A stretch of 64,000 nt of DNA from Leucogyrophana mollusca (Eukaryota > Basidiomycota > Agaricomycetes > Boletales). The position numbers were made by a program, and so were the translations under genes. Numbering within the stretch: position 1 is the first letter of the stretch; every line of letters begins with the position of its first letter. Location: assembly GCA_021014945.1 (NCBI GenBank), contig MU266342.1, positions 62,001 to 126,000 on the forward strand. Direction: 5' to 3'. Below the pieces are notes generated by a model. It saw nothing but the letters and a program-made list of their open reading frames with translations. It did not search any database and was not told where the DNA came from. Positions 48,413 through 61,460 of the stretch are shown piece after piece.

Positions 48413-49614
48413 ATGTCCTCTTCGTTCTCAAAGAGCTCATTTGTGATACGAGTTCCAGCGACATCAGCCAACATCGGACCCGGCTTTGATGTCGTTGGTC
48501 TGTCTCTGTCACTTCACCTTACTCTCACCGTGACCCTAGGCGAACCGTCGCCTATCCTTCCCAAAATCACCTATTCTGGTGAAGGTGCCGACGAGGTTCC
48601 GCTTGATCCATACCATAACCTCACCACTCGTGTTGCACTCTATGTCCTCCGGTGCCACGGACACCGGTCATTCCCCGCAGAACTCATCAATATCCACGCC
48701 GACAACCAAATTCCCTTTGGCCGTGGCCTTGGTTCATCTGGCGCAGCAGTTATTGCTGGCGTTGTTCTTGGCGATAGCCTTGGAAAGCTGGAGCTCTCGC
48801 GCGAACGGATGCTTGATTTCGCCCTCATGGTCGAGCGCCATCCAGATAATGTCACCGCCGCACTTGTTGGGGGTTTTGTTGGCTCTTACTTGAAGGAGCT
48901 GGATCCACAGGCAACTGAGGCGGCTCAAGTACCTCTGTCTGAGGTCCTGCCCGAGTATCCTCCCGACGCCGGGGAGGATTGGGGACTTTCCCCTCCAATT
49001 CCTCCTTTCGGTATTGGACACTACGTGCGATTTAAATGGAATAGAACTGTCAAAGCTGTCGCTATAATACCGCGCTTCGAGCTTAGCACCGCTAAAGCAC
49101 GTGAAGTTCTGCCAGAGCAGTATTCCAGGAAAGATCTTGTGAGTTTGATGTTTAGTCTCTCTGATTCGTGGTCAATGTTAAATTTTGGTGATGCACAGAT
49201 TTTCAACATGCAACGACTTGCAGTCCTCACGACAGCTCTTGGGCAGGACCCACCAGACCCAGAGCTCATCTACGAAGCTATGAAGGACCGTGTTCATCAA
49301 CCGTACCGAAAACTCCTTGTATGTCGCTGATGTTCCCCTTCTGCACTTCATGTACCCACCTCTGACTTGTACACCCAACTCCCAAAACATAGATACCAGG
49401 ACTTCCCGCTGTGACCTCTCTCCTCACACCTGCGTCTCACCCTGGGTTATTGGGTATATGTCTATCAGGAGCAGGCCCCACCATTCTTGCACTGGCCACG
49501 GACAATTTCGAGGCCATAGCTGAAGCGGCTCGGGATATCTTCAAGCGGGAGGGCATAGAGGTCGATTGGAAGTTGCTCGAGGTTGCTTCTGGGAGCAGCG
49601 TCGCAGATCGATAG
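48413..49614 (+). CDS. THR1: Homoserine kinase (GHMP family), 355 aa
   Basis: Phosphorylates L-homoserine with ATP in threonine (and isoleucine) biosynthesis, in the cytosol. Three exons: 48413-49138, 49199-49318, 49393-49614 (1068 nt). N-terminal SSFVIRVPATSANIGPGFDV is the classic homoserine-kinase start; the GHMP ATP-binding loop is PFGRGLGSSGAAVIAG; VERHPDNVTAALVGGF and the C-terminal HPGLLGICLSGAGPTILAL motif follow. Length is normal for the family. The 60-nt intron 49139-49198 has no in-frame stop, so the unspliced frame reads through with 20 extra residues; the spliced YSRKDLIFNMQRLAVL is the family sequence. An upstream in-frame Met at 48323 would add 30 residues of unlike sequence, so 48413 is preferred. 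Confidence 0.94.
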
Positions 49615-49786
49615 CACTCGATAAGTGTAATGTGCAGGTCACATCGTCAAAGCCAAAACGTACTTGTTCGTGATCGGTCGTGAACTATAGTAGATACATG
49701 TGTATAGGTATCATGCCAGTGGGTATGAAACGAGCGTGTCCCAATTATCGTATAATATATCTAGCTCCCTGTTGTATGTGACTGAA
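49615..49786. other. Convergent THR1 / dynein 3' region
   Basis: 172 bp between two 3' ends; no gene. Confidence 0.45.
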
Positions 49787-52700
49787 TCAACCCCTTGCTG
49801 TGAGGCACACGGCCCTCATCGCGACCAGCGCACCAGCGCTTGCGTCAAAGGGTAGATCCACCGTGAACATGACATCGCTCCTGTCGTTGTTTAGGTATAC
49901 TGGTAGCGTTACCAAATTCGTTTGCGGTCCGTCAGCAGCAGACGCATCGGTTTCCTGGACCCATCGTAGCTGCGAGGGGTTCAGACGCACAGCTTCGCCG
50001 TCATTGAGAACAAGCTTGCTAGATTCTGCATCCCACGCAGCGCCCTCCAGAGCCAGCCCTATGCACAAGGTTAGTGACTCGCAAGTTAGCCAACTCAACA
50101 AGTAGCTCACCATCAACGATGAATGCTCCTGGATCATTTACACGTCCAATATCAAGGCGTAAATGCAGCGTCTCGAGACTCCACCTCTTGCGGTGCGCTA
50201 CGGCCTGACGTGTTGCGGTCACGTATGCCTCGGGGAAAAATAAGCCTCCAAGCCAAACTTCCACATCGGAAAGATTGTGCTGCATTGTGGTAATTCCGTC
50301 CAGCTGCGAGAGACGACGAGCCAGGTCAGGAATCCATTCGGAAATGGACATTTCTTTTGGAACTTTGTATCTTCTCCAGTGAGAGGGAATCGTGCCTGAG
50401 TTGCAAAAATAAGCATACAAAGACACTTCTCATAAGAGTTCGGGGCACCTTTGGTAAGCGAGCTCATCAGTGTGCGCAAGTGATTTGTCTGCTTGAGATC
50501 TCCTTCGCATACTTTGACCACATCACCCAGGTCTTTCCGAACCTGATCCAGTAACTTGCGACCAATTCCACCCTCACGGAAGAACAGCCGGTAAAGCGGG
50601 TCAGGGTTGTCGCTCGACTGCTGTTTGGGTAGGGTATTGAGGGTCTATGGGCTCAATCGTGAACAACAAGGAGAATAATAAAGTTGAGGTGCACGGCTCA
50701 CGGAAGGGAGTTGCGTAAGCCATTCGCGACATCTTTCGTGAAGGTTGCGCATCCAGGCGGGCTGCTGCGACGGCTGCCCTTTCGACGGGCCAGCAGCGCT
50801 CGTGACGTCGTCGTCATCGTCCGCTAAAGTTCGCATCTTCCGCAATTTACCTAAGAGCTCGTTTCCTAATGATCGACATATCAATACGTTGTGCCAGTCG
50901 CAGTGGGTCTCTCTTACCTTGCGCCACAGCAATCACCCGTTCGGCAGTAGGCGGAAGACTCAGCCATGACGGTGGCTCACGATCCGGGAGGCCTTGGACC
51001 CAAGACATGAAGTGCTCCAGTTTTGTACCATCAGGGGCTTCAAGCAGCTGGCTGCCGCTTGCGCTGGGAACGAGGCTGAAATCTACGTTGTAGGCAGCAG
51101 GCGTGAAGAGTTTGTCTACAAACGCGTCCAGGATGCGCTGGTCAAAGTCGCTGTCAATCCTACCACCATAGACCGACTGCTTAATGAGTGTGCGCAGTGC
51201 GTCCCACGGGATTGTGGCCGGGTCGACGTTTGCTCGTCCTTTCGCGACAGAGTTGAGCCAAGTATCGATGGTGCCAAAGGCAGACGCCATATCGGAGTCG
51301 TTGAAATCATACGTCTTGCTCCACCCAAGGGGAACATAACGCAGGCGTTCTTGGACCACGGCATGGAACCAGGCGAGCAAGAAGTAGAGGCGAACCTTCT
51401 CGGCAGGGCCTTGCGTTAGACGCTGCGGTGACATATTGCGAAGGGAGTCGAGGAGATTTGCTTTGACTCCAGGAGGAGGTTCGTTCATAATAATCCTCGA
51501 TTGGCGTAAGATATTCACCGGAATAGACGGGTTCGCTTCCAGAGTTAAGAACAAGCGGAAGTTTCGGTGAGGGTTCAAAGTTTGGAGCTTCTTCTCCAGC
51601 TGGCCGAGCCACGTTGGTGCAAGGTGAACATTTTTAAGCAGTACCCAGGTACCTTGGCGGGAAGCGGCGGCAATGGCTTGATCTGCCAACGTGAACCCTT
51701 CTTGCGATCCCATGGCGACGGAGGAAGAGCGCGCGCCTGTTGATTGGATAAGGTTCTCAACACGATAACTGGCATCGTATCCGGGGACTGAAACGAGAGC
51801 CAAGGGTGTAGTGGCTGGAACTTCGTTTGCCACCATTGCTCCAAGGTCAAGCTCAGAAGAAAGTTCGTTCTGGAAGACTGTTTGGACAAACGACGCGGTC
51901 GATTGCAGAAGACGGTCTGGTCGTAGGCATTTGATAATCAGCATTGCACGGATGCCCTCAACCGCAGCTGAGCAAAAGTGAGTATCATAATCAGACTGTA
52001 GGGGTTACGGAGTCTTACGAGTACTTGGTTCCCAAGGCATGGGAACCATCGATTCTGGATTAGCTGATTGCAAGAAGGGAATCCAGTCATCCGGCCGTTC
52101 CAGGACGTGGTTCAAGACCGGCTTGAACAGGGATTGCTTGGCATAGCTTTCTAAGTGCAGCATTTGATCTGCTGTCAATACCGGAGAGGTCTGCTGCTCG
52201 GTAGACGAAGCGCTAGGGGCGCCAGCTACTCCTTGTCCACTTTCAAGGAGGAACTCCAGCTCATCGCTGATCTCCTCCATTCCACGTAACTTGACCTGCG
52301 CCAGGAGGACAGCAAGCATGAGGTGATCTCGGTAGAGGAGAGCCCTAGATGTGCGCTTGTACACCACCAGGAATAAATCATTGAGCAATATTTGGCGGCG
52401 GCGATGATGGTCAGATACGTTCTTGAGGTTCGGGTTGTGGTGCAATACGTAATCGAATATGTCGAGGAAGAAACGGAGCGAAAATTGATAGAAATGATTG
52501 ACCAGGTTAAGCTGTTCGAGGATGAAGAACACGGAACTGCATGCTTGTGCCAGGGGCAGATACTCCGCGGTCACCTGTTCCACTTCTCTCATGACGATGT
52601 CTGTTTCTTCCACTTTATGCGTGATCTCAGCGGCTTCCCTCTTCAGCGTCTCCAAAGTTCCGATGACCTTATCATCATCCAGGATATTGCCGGTTGATTC

Positions 52701-55700
52701 ATTGAGAGCTTGAAGCAATAACTTCTCCAGCGTCCGAAGCCGCAGACGGAACTCCCCTTGAGCTTTCATCAAGTCAGTTCTCTTCCGCTCCGTGTCTGGT
52801 CGCTCGACTTTGAGGACTTGGTCCAGAGACTGGCTTTGCAAACTGCTCCTTGTCATGGTGAAATTGACGAAGGTGACTCTGCTGCAAATATCTGGAGAGA
52901 ATTCGACGGATGGGTCACGGGTTGAGAGGAACATGGTGAATGAGGGGGAGAAATCGATATCCTGGCTGCCTAAGCGGATGAGGACTCGACCTCCAGTCCT
53001 GCGGATCTCCTTGTTCAAAACCGCATTCAAGATAGGGTCAAGATGTTCGACGTCCTGGATCAACAGCGGGTTGCCGAAGCGGAGAGCGCTCTCCAAGACC
53101 TTGAGGAACGCTTCATCCAAGAAACTTGTGACCGTAATCTTGCGCTCTTTGTATTCGTTGAGTAAAAACGTTGTCGCCTGACCAGTAGGGTCTATAATCA
53201 ACGGATACCGGTTGAATCGTTTGAGCATGATAGCGTTTTCGGTAGTCAGGTTGTCTGAAGGCAGAGACTTGGATTGCCAACTGAGACGATCATCGGCTGT
53301 CGACAGATACTCCGTGAGCGATAACTCAGGTTTGAACTTGAGATTCGCCTCCGAGAGATGACTTGACCAGTCCTGCCACATGACCTCCCGGTAGTGTTGA
53401 TCGAAGAAACCACCGTATGCAAGGAAGGCCGCTGAAAGGAGGACATCGCCAACGATGGTGCTCATCTCCGTATCAAATGTGCGGCTTCCCGCCTCCCAAC
53501 GACCTTTCTCCGAAGACAAGCTTTCCAGCAACTTCATACTCCTATCCACTTTGCTTTGCACGCGTTCCATTTCCGACTTGATAGCCTGTGTTTCGCTAAT
53601 CAGGAGAGCATATTCCTCTTTGTAGGTCTTGATCTTCGCCTCCAGCTCGGAAATCATGGCGATGATCTGTGTGGCTTGTTTCTTGGTGGTCTCGGCCTGT
53701 GTTTCTAGGGACTGGACTTCGTTGCGCAATGGCTCAACTTTATCTAAGATCTCGGAGAAGCGGACTTGCGCAAGAACCCATTTGACCAATGGACCACAGG
53801 CTCTGCTGGCACGCTGGACAGTCTCGAAATTGAAGGAGGGTCGGCTGAGGAAATCCTTTTTCATCGCCTCACGAAGTGTTTTGGTCATCTGAGTCGTGGT
53901 ATCGAAGCTAACGATCCTTTGGATGAAGTCGTCTCTGCGGATAATACCTTGAACTGTACGCCAGCTATCGATTTTGTGCCCAAGAACGGTACAAACGGAC
54001 TCCATCGCAAGCTTCACCGCTTCGGGGGGGTTCGCCATCGTCCGCACTTCTTGGAGATGCTGTTTCTTGATATTGCTGACGGCAGCTTGGGCGTCGAGGA
54101 CAGCTGGTTCAGCATCCGCAAGGTCTGCCATAACAACCGAACGGCGCTGCGCAATATGCTTGTCTTGTTCGACAAGAGCAGCCTGGATCTCAATAGAGGC
54201 AGCTTTTTTCTGCTCTGCTTCTTGCTGATCAGCAACCATGCGCTTCAGCTTCTCGTTGGCTTCCGCGTCCTTCGCCTCCAATTGCGTACGCTTGATGGCA
54301 AGGCTTTTCCGCAGCTCCTCCACCTGGGTGACTGTATCTTTCAGCTTGTCAAGCCCAACGTGCAGGTGGCGTTGCTGTTCCTCGAGCTCATCACGCTTTT
54401 CGTTGTAGAGTCGTACATAGTGGTTGATGCTTAAAAAGCAATGAGATCGAAGCTCTGTATCGAGCGAACAAAGCCACTCACAAATCCAAATAATGGCGTG
54501 GAGTCACATAGTTGTAACGTCCCTGGCGACGACTCAGACGTTGGTTGATCTGGTGCAAAGACGAATGAACGTAGACCAATGCATTGACCACAGCCGTACG
54601 GTGGAGCGGAGGCATGGTCAGTTCTCGATAGGCGATAGGGAAATGCGCGGGAGGCGCGTACGAGGGTAAATCGAGGTCGAGTGTATGTGTGAACTCCATT
54701 CCGACCTGGTAAAACGCCTGATCGGACCAGTCACCAAACCAGTCAAGGACGCAACGATTGAACAGCGCAGGCGACGTCGCTGCGCGGGAGGCGAGGCCAT
54801 TCTCTGGAGGGTTCATGGTGAACACGACATGAAGATTCTTGGCGACTTGTTGCGTGAACCACCGATACAGCTCCTCTTGGGAATCAAGCATCAAGCCATC
54901 TCTCTGGGAGCCTTCTTTGCACGCGGTCATCAGAGCCGCATGCTCGTCGCCCTCGAACAGACCGGGGACTTCTGCATTGGCCAGAAGTGTGTTCATCCTC
55001 TCCAGGAAACCAGAGTCCAGCACGTTTGACTCATCCATGATGAAACAAATCTTCTCGCCCTTGCATCCAGCGCGCCGTAAAACTGTACGTAGGTCGTCAT
55101 CAAAATCGTCCCCGGTATACTTATTCGAAACCTTGATCTGGAAGATGCTGAGACCGTTGAGCCACGCGACGAACCGCGACAGAGTTGTCTGGCAATAGTA
55201 TAATCAGGCTTTGTCATTAATGCGTTGTCCATGTCGCTTACCTTGCCACTACCACTAACACCAATTAACAGCAGGTGACCTTGAACTTGGCGGAACACAC
55301 GATCTATCCGTAGAACATGATCCAAGACGTCGTTGAAGAGCACCAGAGGAACATCGAGCTCTTCCTCATAGAAGACCCGCAGACGAGCTTTGGTGTATTC
55401 ACGAAGCTCTTCCCGATCAACGGGAACGTAATTCTTCGAAGTCCAATTCGAGAAGAGTATAGGCCGGCTCAAAGCCTCGTCACGGTTGATTGTGGGGAAA
55501 TGCTCCAGTGCTGCGTTATCGATGTGTTCATCCGTCCACTGCTTCTCCTCCTCTGTGACAAGACGATCTTGGAATAGGCGTAAGGCTTCGTGTGCCCAGA
55601 TGCGCACTAGACCCTCGACAGGCAACACCTCTAACGGACGGATAGCCTCGTAGATCCCGCGAACCCATCTAGTTAGTTCACGAGGGCTGTATACGTAATG

Positions 55701-58700
55701 GGCTTGCACGTCGGACGTGAAATGCTTCTGCGAGGCGAGATAAAACGCAACCATGGCGTCTGTGAGAGGTTCTGAGTATGCCCTAAGCGTTGGGACAACT
55801 TTGAGGAGTGCTCGGTTGTAAGTGCCGTAGATCTGTTTGAGGGAAACCTCGCCTGGGTAATCTACCATGACCAGAGGCGCATGTCGCAAGAACCGATGAC
55901 TGAGAGGGACACGTCCGGGGTCTGTCGGAGGGTTGCAAGCACCAACGAATTGGATACGTTCCAACTTGACCCAAGCCATGTCGCTTGCACGCCAATAACC
56001 CCCGCATTCGACGAGTTGCCGCAGGAAGGAGATGACACGCTGAGTGCCGTACTTGTCCTGAGCCGGCAAATTGATTTCGTCGCAGAAGACAACGAGCCAC
56101 CGGCCGATTTGGACAGGTGCAAGGATAACACCGTTTGGAGTCTTTCGATACTCGCAGTACTGCTCGAACGTCTTCAGAATCAACTCGGGAGTGGTGGCGC
56201 TAGAGAAGTTGAGCCCGACGACCTCCATATCTGGCAGTTTGCGGAGGGCGCTGAAGAGGGTCATCGTCTTGCCAGACCCTGGTGGGCCACAGAGCATGAG
56301 AGGCTTATGCTCAGAGAGCCATGAGTACAGCACTTCCTCGTGGCGCACGGTATCCATCGTTGGAACCACAACATCTGCTGCCGTGACTGCGTGGGCGTCG
56401 ATCTCTATTACAGGGACTTTTGACTGCCAGGCGACCCATTCGCCATTGGCAATTTGAACGTCGAAATCGATTAGAGAGCTGTCCGCCGCCATAGGAGGAA
56501 GATCAATGCCAGTTTGCTTTCGCAAAAAGTCACCCATTTCTGCTCGGAGATCCAACTTGGCATCTCCAGAAAATGCCCAAATAATACTGACCAATAGACG
56601 CTTGGTGACGTACTGCTCGACTCGTTCAGCGGATAAGGGGAAGTCAGAGTGTTGAAAGTTGTACTCGATGATGTTGCGCGTAGTCTTGTTTAGCAGCGAA
56701 AAGAGAGTATGCAAGGCACGTGTGGCAGTGAAGTCCATGATATGGTCGATAGATTCGGCAAAAGACAAAGCAGAGCTGACGAGTTCGCCATCTGCGAAAT
56801 AACGCTCTAGCATCGAGGCCACCTGTGTTTGCGTTACAAGGTTGGCGGATGTCGCAGCGTCTGATGTCACCACGTCAGTACGCCTGCCAGGCATTTCTGC
56901 AGCATCTTCATCATCGGCATCAAGCGGAACCGAAGACAGAGTGTTGAGATAGTGCCGATACATCATGGCCGGCTCTATGACATCTTCGCTGAACCATATC
57001 ATACCGCATCGACTGACGGTGGCCAACGTGGCGTATCGTAGATGTTCGACTTCGAACATGATGCGCACGTTCGGGGGTAAGTTGAGACGCTCTCCGTTCG
57101 GCAGTGTCAATAATTTGTTGTCATCAAGGACACTACCATGGTAACTGAGCAATCATTTCGGGCGGCTTTCACTGTAAACGGACTGACCTGTTCAGGTTTT
57201 CAACCCATTCGGGATCAACATCACCATCGAATATGATCCAATGCCTCTTGCCGCTCTCTCCACGCACATCGTCCACAATCTTGCGGAGGATGTGCGTAAA
57301 AAGACCATCGTTCCATTCGCGAGTTGTCGGATCGAGGGTCCCGTACAAGGCATCCTTATGCATGGCCTTGGGATCAATCACATATGCGACGCCTTCGACG
57401 CCGTCCAGTCTTTCGAGAGCAGCTAGGAGAACTTGCCACGCGTTAGTCTTTCCGGTGCCCGAAGGACCGACCATCATGAGACCGTGTTGGATCTTCTGAA
57501 TCTGGTATAATTGAAGAATCTTGGCGATCCACCGCTCGCCGTCCACGAGACGGCGTTCGGCACAAACCTTCAATATTTGTTCGCGAAGAGCATCCAAGTC
57601 AACGGGAACATAGTCGGTGCCTGGGAATACGTCCGCAAGAAGGCTGAATCGGGGCTTCAGAGTATGTCTGCTACACTCCCGATTTATACTCACCTGGTTA
57701 AAAGAGGAACGTCGTCCGCCACCAGCTTCGGTACAATAGTCTCTGTCACACTCTGAATGAGGATGATCTGTTCGGAGATCATGTCGGACAAGCCTCCGAC
57801 GTCTTCAAGGCCATCCTCTGACAATTTCACATTTTGGAGGCGTTCGCGCTTGAGAATACCGGCACTGGCCAACACAGCTTTCAGAGCACGAAGGCCAAAA
57901 TCGTAATGTGGTTGCGGTGAGAGCTGTTCGTCGCAAAGGTTGAAGAAAGGAACGATCTTGGAAGCGAGAGACTCTGCGGTACGGAAACCTTGCGAGAATA
58001 GCATGACTTGGGCAATGAGTTCGCGATCTGGTCTGGTCATAGCCATACTAACACCACAATCAACACAAGCAACAAGCCCAGCAAGAATAGACTTACGGCC
58101 GGAAGAGTTTTGTCAGATTGGGAGGAAGAGTTGAACGGCCAGCATAGTTAGGATTGGTGGTGATGAATATACCTGGTCATGTCACAATGTAAGGGCCTAC
58201 CTAAGACGCAAAGAAACAGGCGGTCTTACCAACGTTCTTGTTGATCTTCAAGTTCTTGCCGACGAGCTCGATCTCGATATTGGGATTCTTCACCAAGGCG
58301 GCGAGCCCCTGCTGAATACTCTGTACTTGCTGCGATACCGCACTCAGGATGCGTTCCTCAAGACGATTGAATTCGTCGAAACAGCCCCAAGCACCGACTT
58401 GGCAGAGACCAACAAATATACGACCCATAGCTTGGAAATCAAATGTTTCGTCGCAGCAGAAGACCAGTACGAACCGCCCGAGTTGAACACCGAGCGCTTT
58501 GACAGACTCTGTTTTGCCTGAAAACACTGTGAGACCAAGTATCACATATTGACGCTCACGAGATAGTTTACCTGTGCCAGCGGGACCGAACGGCGACCCT
58601 CCCAACTGGCTGTCTAGAGCCTGTGTCAGAGTGAGATATACTCTGTCGGTTAGTGGCGTCTGCACGAGACGATCCGGCACGCCGAGATACTCCCATCCGT

Positions 58701-61263
58701 ACGGGAACGATGCGTCGGCAGCTTTGATGACCAAACGGTCGAGTGGATTGTCGATCGAGCGATCGAGGTAGAATCTCATCTGAGACAACCAGGTGAAGAC
58801 CTTCGTGTCAGTGACATGTTGCTGGATGAGGGCACGAGTGACATCTCTTTGGTGAACGAGCTCGGTGATGACGTGTTCACATTTGCGACGGGTGACTGGG
58901 CTCAGCTCTTGCAATACAACATCCGCAAGAAGGTCGAGCGCTTGGCCAATGGTCTCGAGCGGCTCCTGGGGCGTCTTTCCGGATTCTAAAGTTCCATCGA
59001 CCGACGTCGTCCAAGCGACCTGGATAGCCAGAGTCACAAGTTGCGCCGGATACTTCTCCATCCAAGCCATAAGCAAATCCATCACGAGTGGCGTTCCGGT
59101 CCCGTAAAAGGTTTGAAGCTCGGCGACAGCTTCAGAAAGAAGGTCCGCAAGGGATAGCCGCATCATAGACTCGAGCTTCGCCAACCAGTCGTTTATCTTC
59201 GGGAAGTCCTTGAGGAGGATAGGCTCGCTGAATTTGACCTCTTCTCCTTCGCGAGAGGCCATGCCCTGTATCTGTGTCAACTCCTCGTCCAGCTTGATCG
59301 TCGATATACCCGCAAACATCTTCTTGAGATGTTTCATTATGCGCAGGATGTCCTTGCTGTTACCGATGATCTCCAAAAGATCCTCGTCTCCAACGAAGTA
59401 GAAACGGGGGAAAGACGAACGTTCGCGCTCCAAATATTCACCCAGGGCTTTCTGGATCTTGTTGAGAAGGTCAGCCAGACGCTCCAAGCTCTTCTGGATA
59501 CCCTGAATATTCATAACATCCACAACAAATGGCGATTTGTAGACCTTCTTCATGACGGTCAGGAACTCCGCGTTGATGTTCTGGAAACGAGCGCTCTCGA
59601 CGGGAAGCAAATGTTTGATGTCGGCGCTCCCAGAGAAAATACCCTCCAAGTAAACCCACTGGCGTTGAACGTCGATCCACACATCTAAATCACAATTAGA
59701 AAACGCGGTACAAAGAAGGGTAGCTAACTCGCCGAAAAGAACATGGATGCGATTCAGCTTCTCCTCCCATGAGCCTGCCTGAGAACGGTGTCAGTTCGTC
59801 CCGTAAGACCGGTGGTAGCCTTGAAGTTTACCTCCTCTTCGAACACTGGAAACAGGGACAACGATCAGGCTAAGCCCCTCGGACAGCGGTGTGTGTGCAT
59901 ACCTTTATAATATGGCGAGAGCTTCATGGCCGTCAAGGAGTTGAGGTTCTCACTGCACTTATTGAAGAGATCATCCCACCCTCTGGGTAAAGTGCAGCCA
60001 GTCAGACCCAGCCCCATCACATGAAACTCGAGTAACAGACCTGATAAGGCGGCATTTATTCTGGTAGTTGACCAGGTCAAGCGTATAATTGGTCCATACT
60101 TCCTTGACCTGCTTGATGTACTCCTCGAGGGCCATCTGAATAGAGGGTATAAGGCACGTTTCGCTGAACAAATGATTTTGTGCAAACCTCTCCTTGCGCT
60201 TGTATAATGACTTCGCGGATGACCGTCTCGTTCTTCTTCAGGTCAAGGTCGTATACATGCCCCAAAGTCATTCTACAGTCACGATAAGTAGAAATCCCAA
60301 GAGGGAAGGTGAATGGTTCGTACAAGGGGAGTGCGATCTGTGAGGGCAACCGCAGGACCTTGAAAAGCTGCTTCCAGTGTCTGTCCTTCAACGCCTCTGA
60401 CTTCAAATCGGATATGATTGTATTCGACTTTAGCAGCCCACGGAGAATGTCCTGCACATATTCGAACGCCGCATACTGCCTCATTCTGGTTGGCATTTCC
60501 TTTGTAGAGGTGAGAAGGCCGTCAATCTGCTGGCGCAACTTCCTTGGCTGGACGGTGGACCAGGAAAGCTCCCTCAGCTCGCCGATTTGACTCCAGACTC
60601 CGGAGAGAGCGGTCCAGACAGCCTTGAGGTCGCGTAGTTCTTCAAATACAGGCTCAAGTCGCGTGTGACGCGTCAACTCGAGGTCGAGCGCCTCCTTCGC
60701 CCTACAAACGAGGTCGTACTCTTCTTGTACGCGAGTAAGCTTGCCTTCGAATACGTTGATGGTGTTCATGGCTGTATCAGCGCGCATACTGCCCTGCACC
60801 GGACGAGTCTGCTCCCATTCCTGCAAAATGTCGTTGATCTTGTTCTCCACAATTTTGTCCTCGGCCACTATCTTTAACTGAAGACCCGCTGTTGAAGAAC
60901 GCGTGAGCAATAAGTGAGTTTTCAGCAGGATGGCAGTCATGCCCCGTACCCAGCTGTTCCTGGATGGAATCGTTCTTCCTCTTGAGTATCTCATTGTAAG
61001 CACTCCATTCGCCTCTAAGTTGGTCGCTGTATAGCCAGTCCTCCGGAAACTGATACCGAAAGCGCTCTAAAGTCTTCTCGCCGTTGGCGCATAGTTCTAT
61101 CATGGGTCCCCATGCCTTAGTCTTTCGCTTGAGGTCTTGGACAAAGGTGATGAATGTCACCGCTGCTGCAGTGGACGAGTTTGAAGGACTGAATGCCTTC
61201 GTATACGATTCAGATTCAGTCGAGAGAAAGATAAAATTCTCTTAATCAGAGTCTTACCTCCAT
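49787..61263 (-). CDS. dhc2: Cytoplasmic dynein heavy chain, motor half of a split gene, 3483 aa
   Basis: Minus-end microtubule motor. Twenty exons: 61263-61258, 61196-60950, 60888-60188, 60135-60041, 59982-59903, 59845-59832, 59778-59733, 59684-58572, 58517-58230, 58172-58097, 58047-57694, 57643-57188, 57132-55242, 55188-54482, 54429-52019, 51967-50918, 50865-50702, 50644-50449, 50395-50111, 50058-49787 (10452 nt). Linker from about residue 1; AAA1 Walker A GPAGTGKTES (about 767) with [11 protein letters not shown]2 GPSGTGKT (about 1066); AAA3 [10 protein letters not shown] (about 1448) with [11 protein letters not shown]4 GVSGSGKTTL (about 1790) with [10 protein letters not shown]; stalk coiled coil and microtubule-binding domain, AAA5, AAA6 and complete C-terminal domain. 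The roughly 1000-residue tail (dimerisation, intermediate-chain binding) is absent. In Agaricomycetes the heavy chain is known to be encoded by two genes, and this is the C-terminal one. Oddities: a 6-nt first coding exon, a 14-nt exon and a GC donor at 59732. Confidence 0.9.
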
Positions 61264-61460
61264 GTTTGCTGGTGAATGCAGACTTGGTGACAGGTCAGAC
61301 GCGTCCGTAGCAACTACAGAAATTCGATAAATCAGCCGTGGGAATATAATACCAAAAGCACGGTCTCTTCCAAGGCTTCCAACTCATTCTAACCTCCAAG
61401 GCCTTGCAGCTCGTGTTTATCCTCTATCGCCGTCCCTCGGAGAAATAATATCTGCCCATC
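61264..61460. promoter_or_regulatory. Divergent promoter, dynein motor gene / SmE
   Basis: 197 bp between divergent start codons. The frame before the dynein ATG stays open for about 16 codons (see findings). Confidence 0.4.

Noticed and set aside
50994..51419. Several plus-strand ORFs across the dynein gene, for example here
   Set aside because: All lie opposite conserved dynein motor exons and show no independent features.
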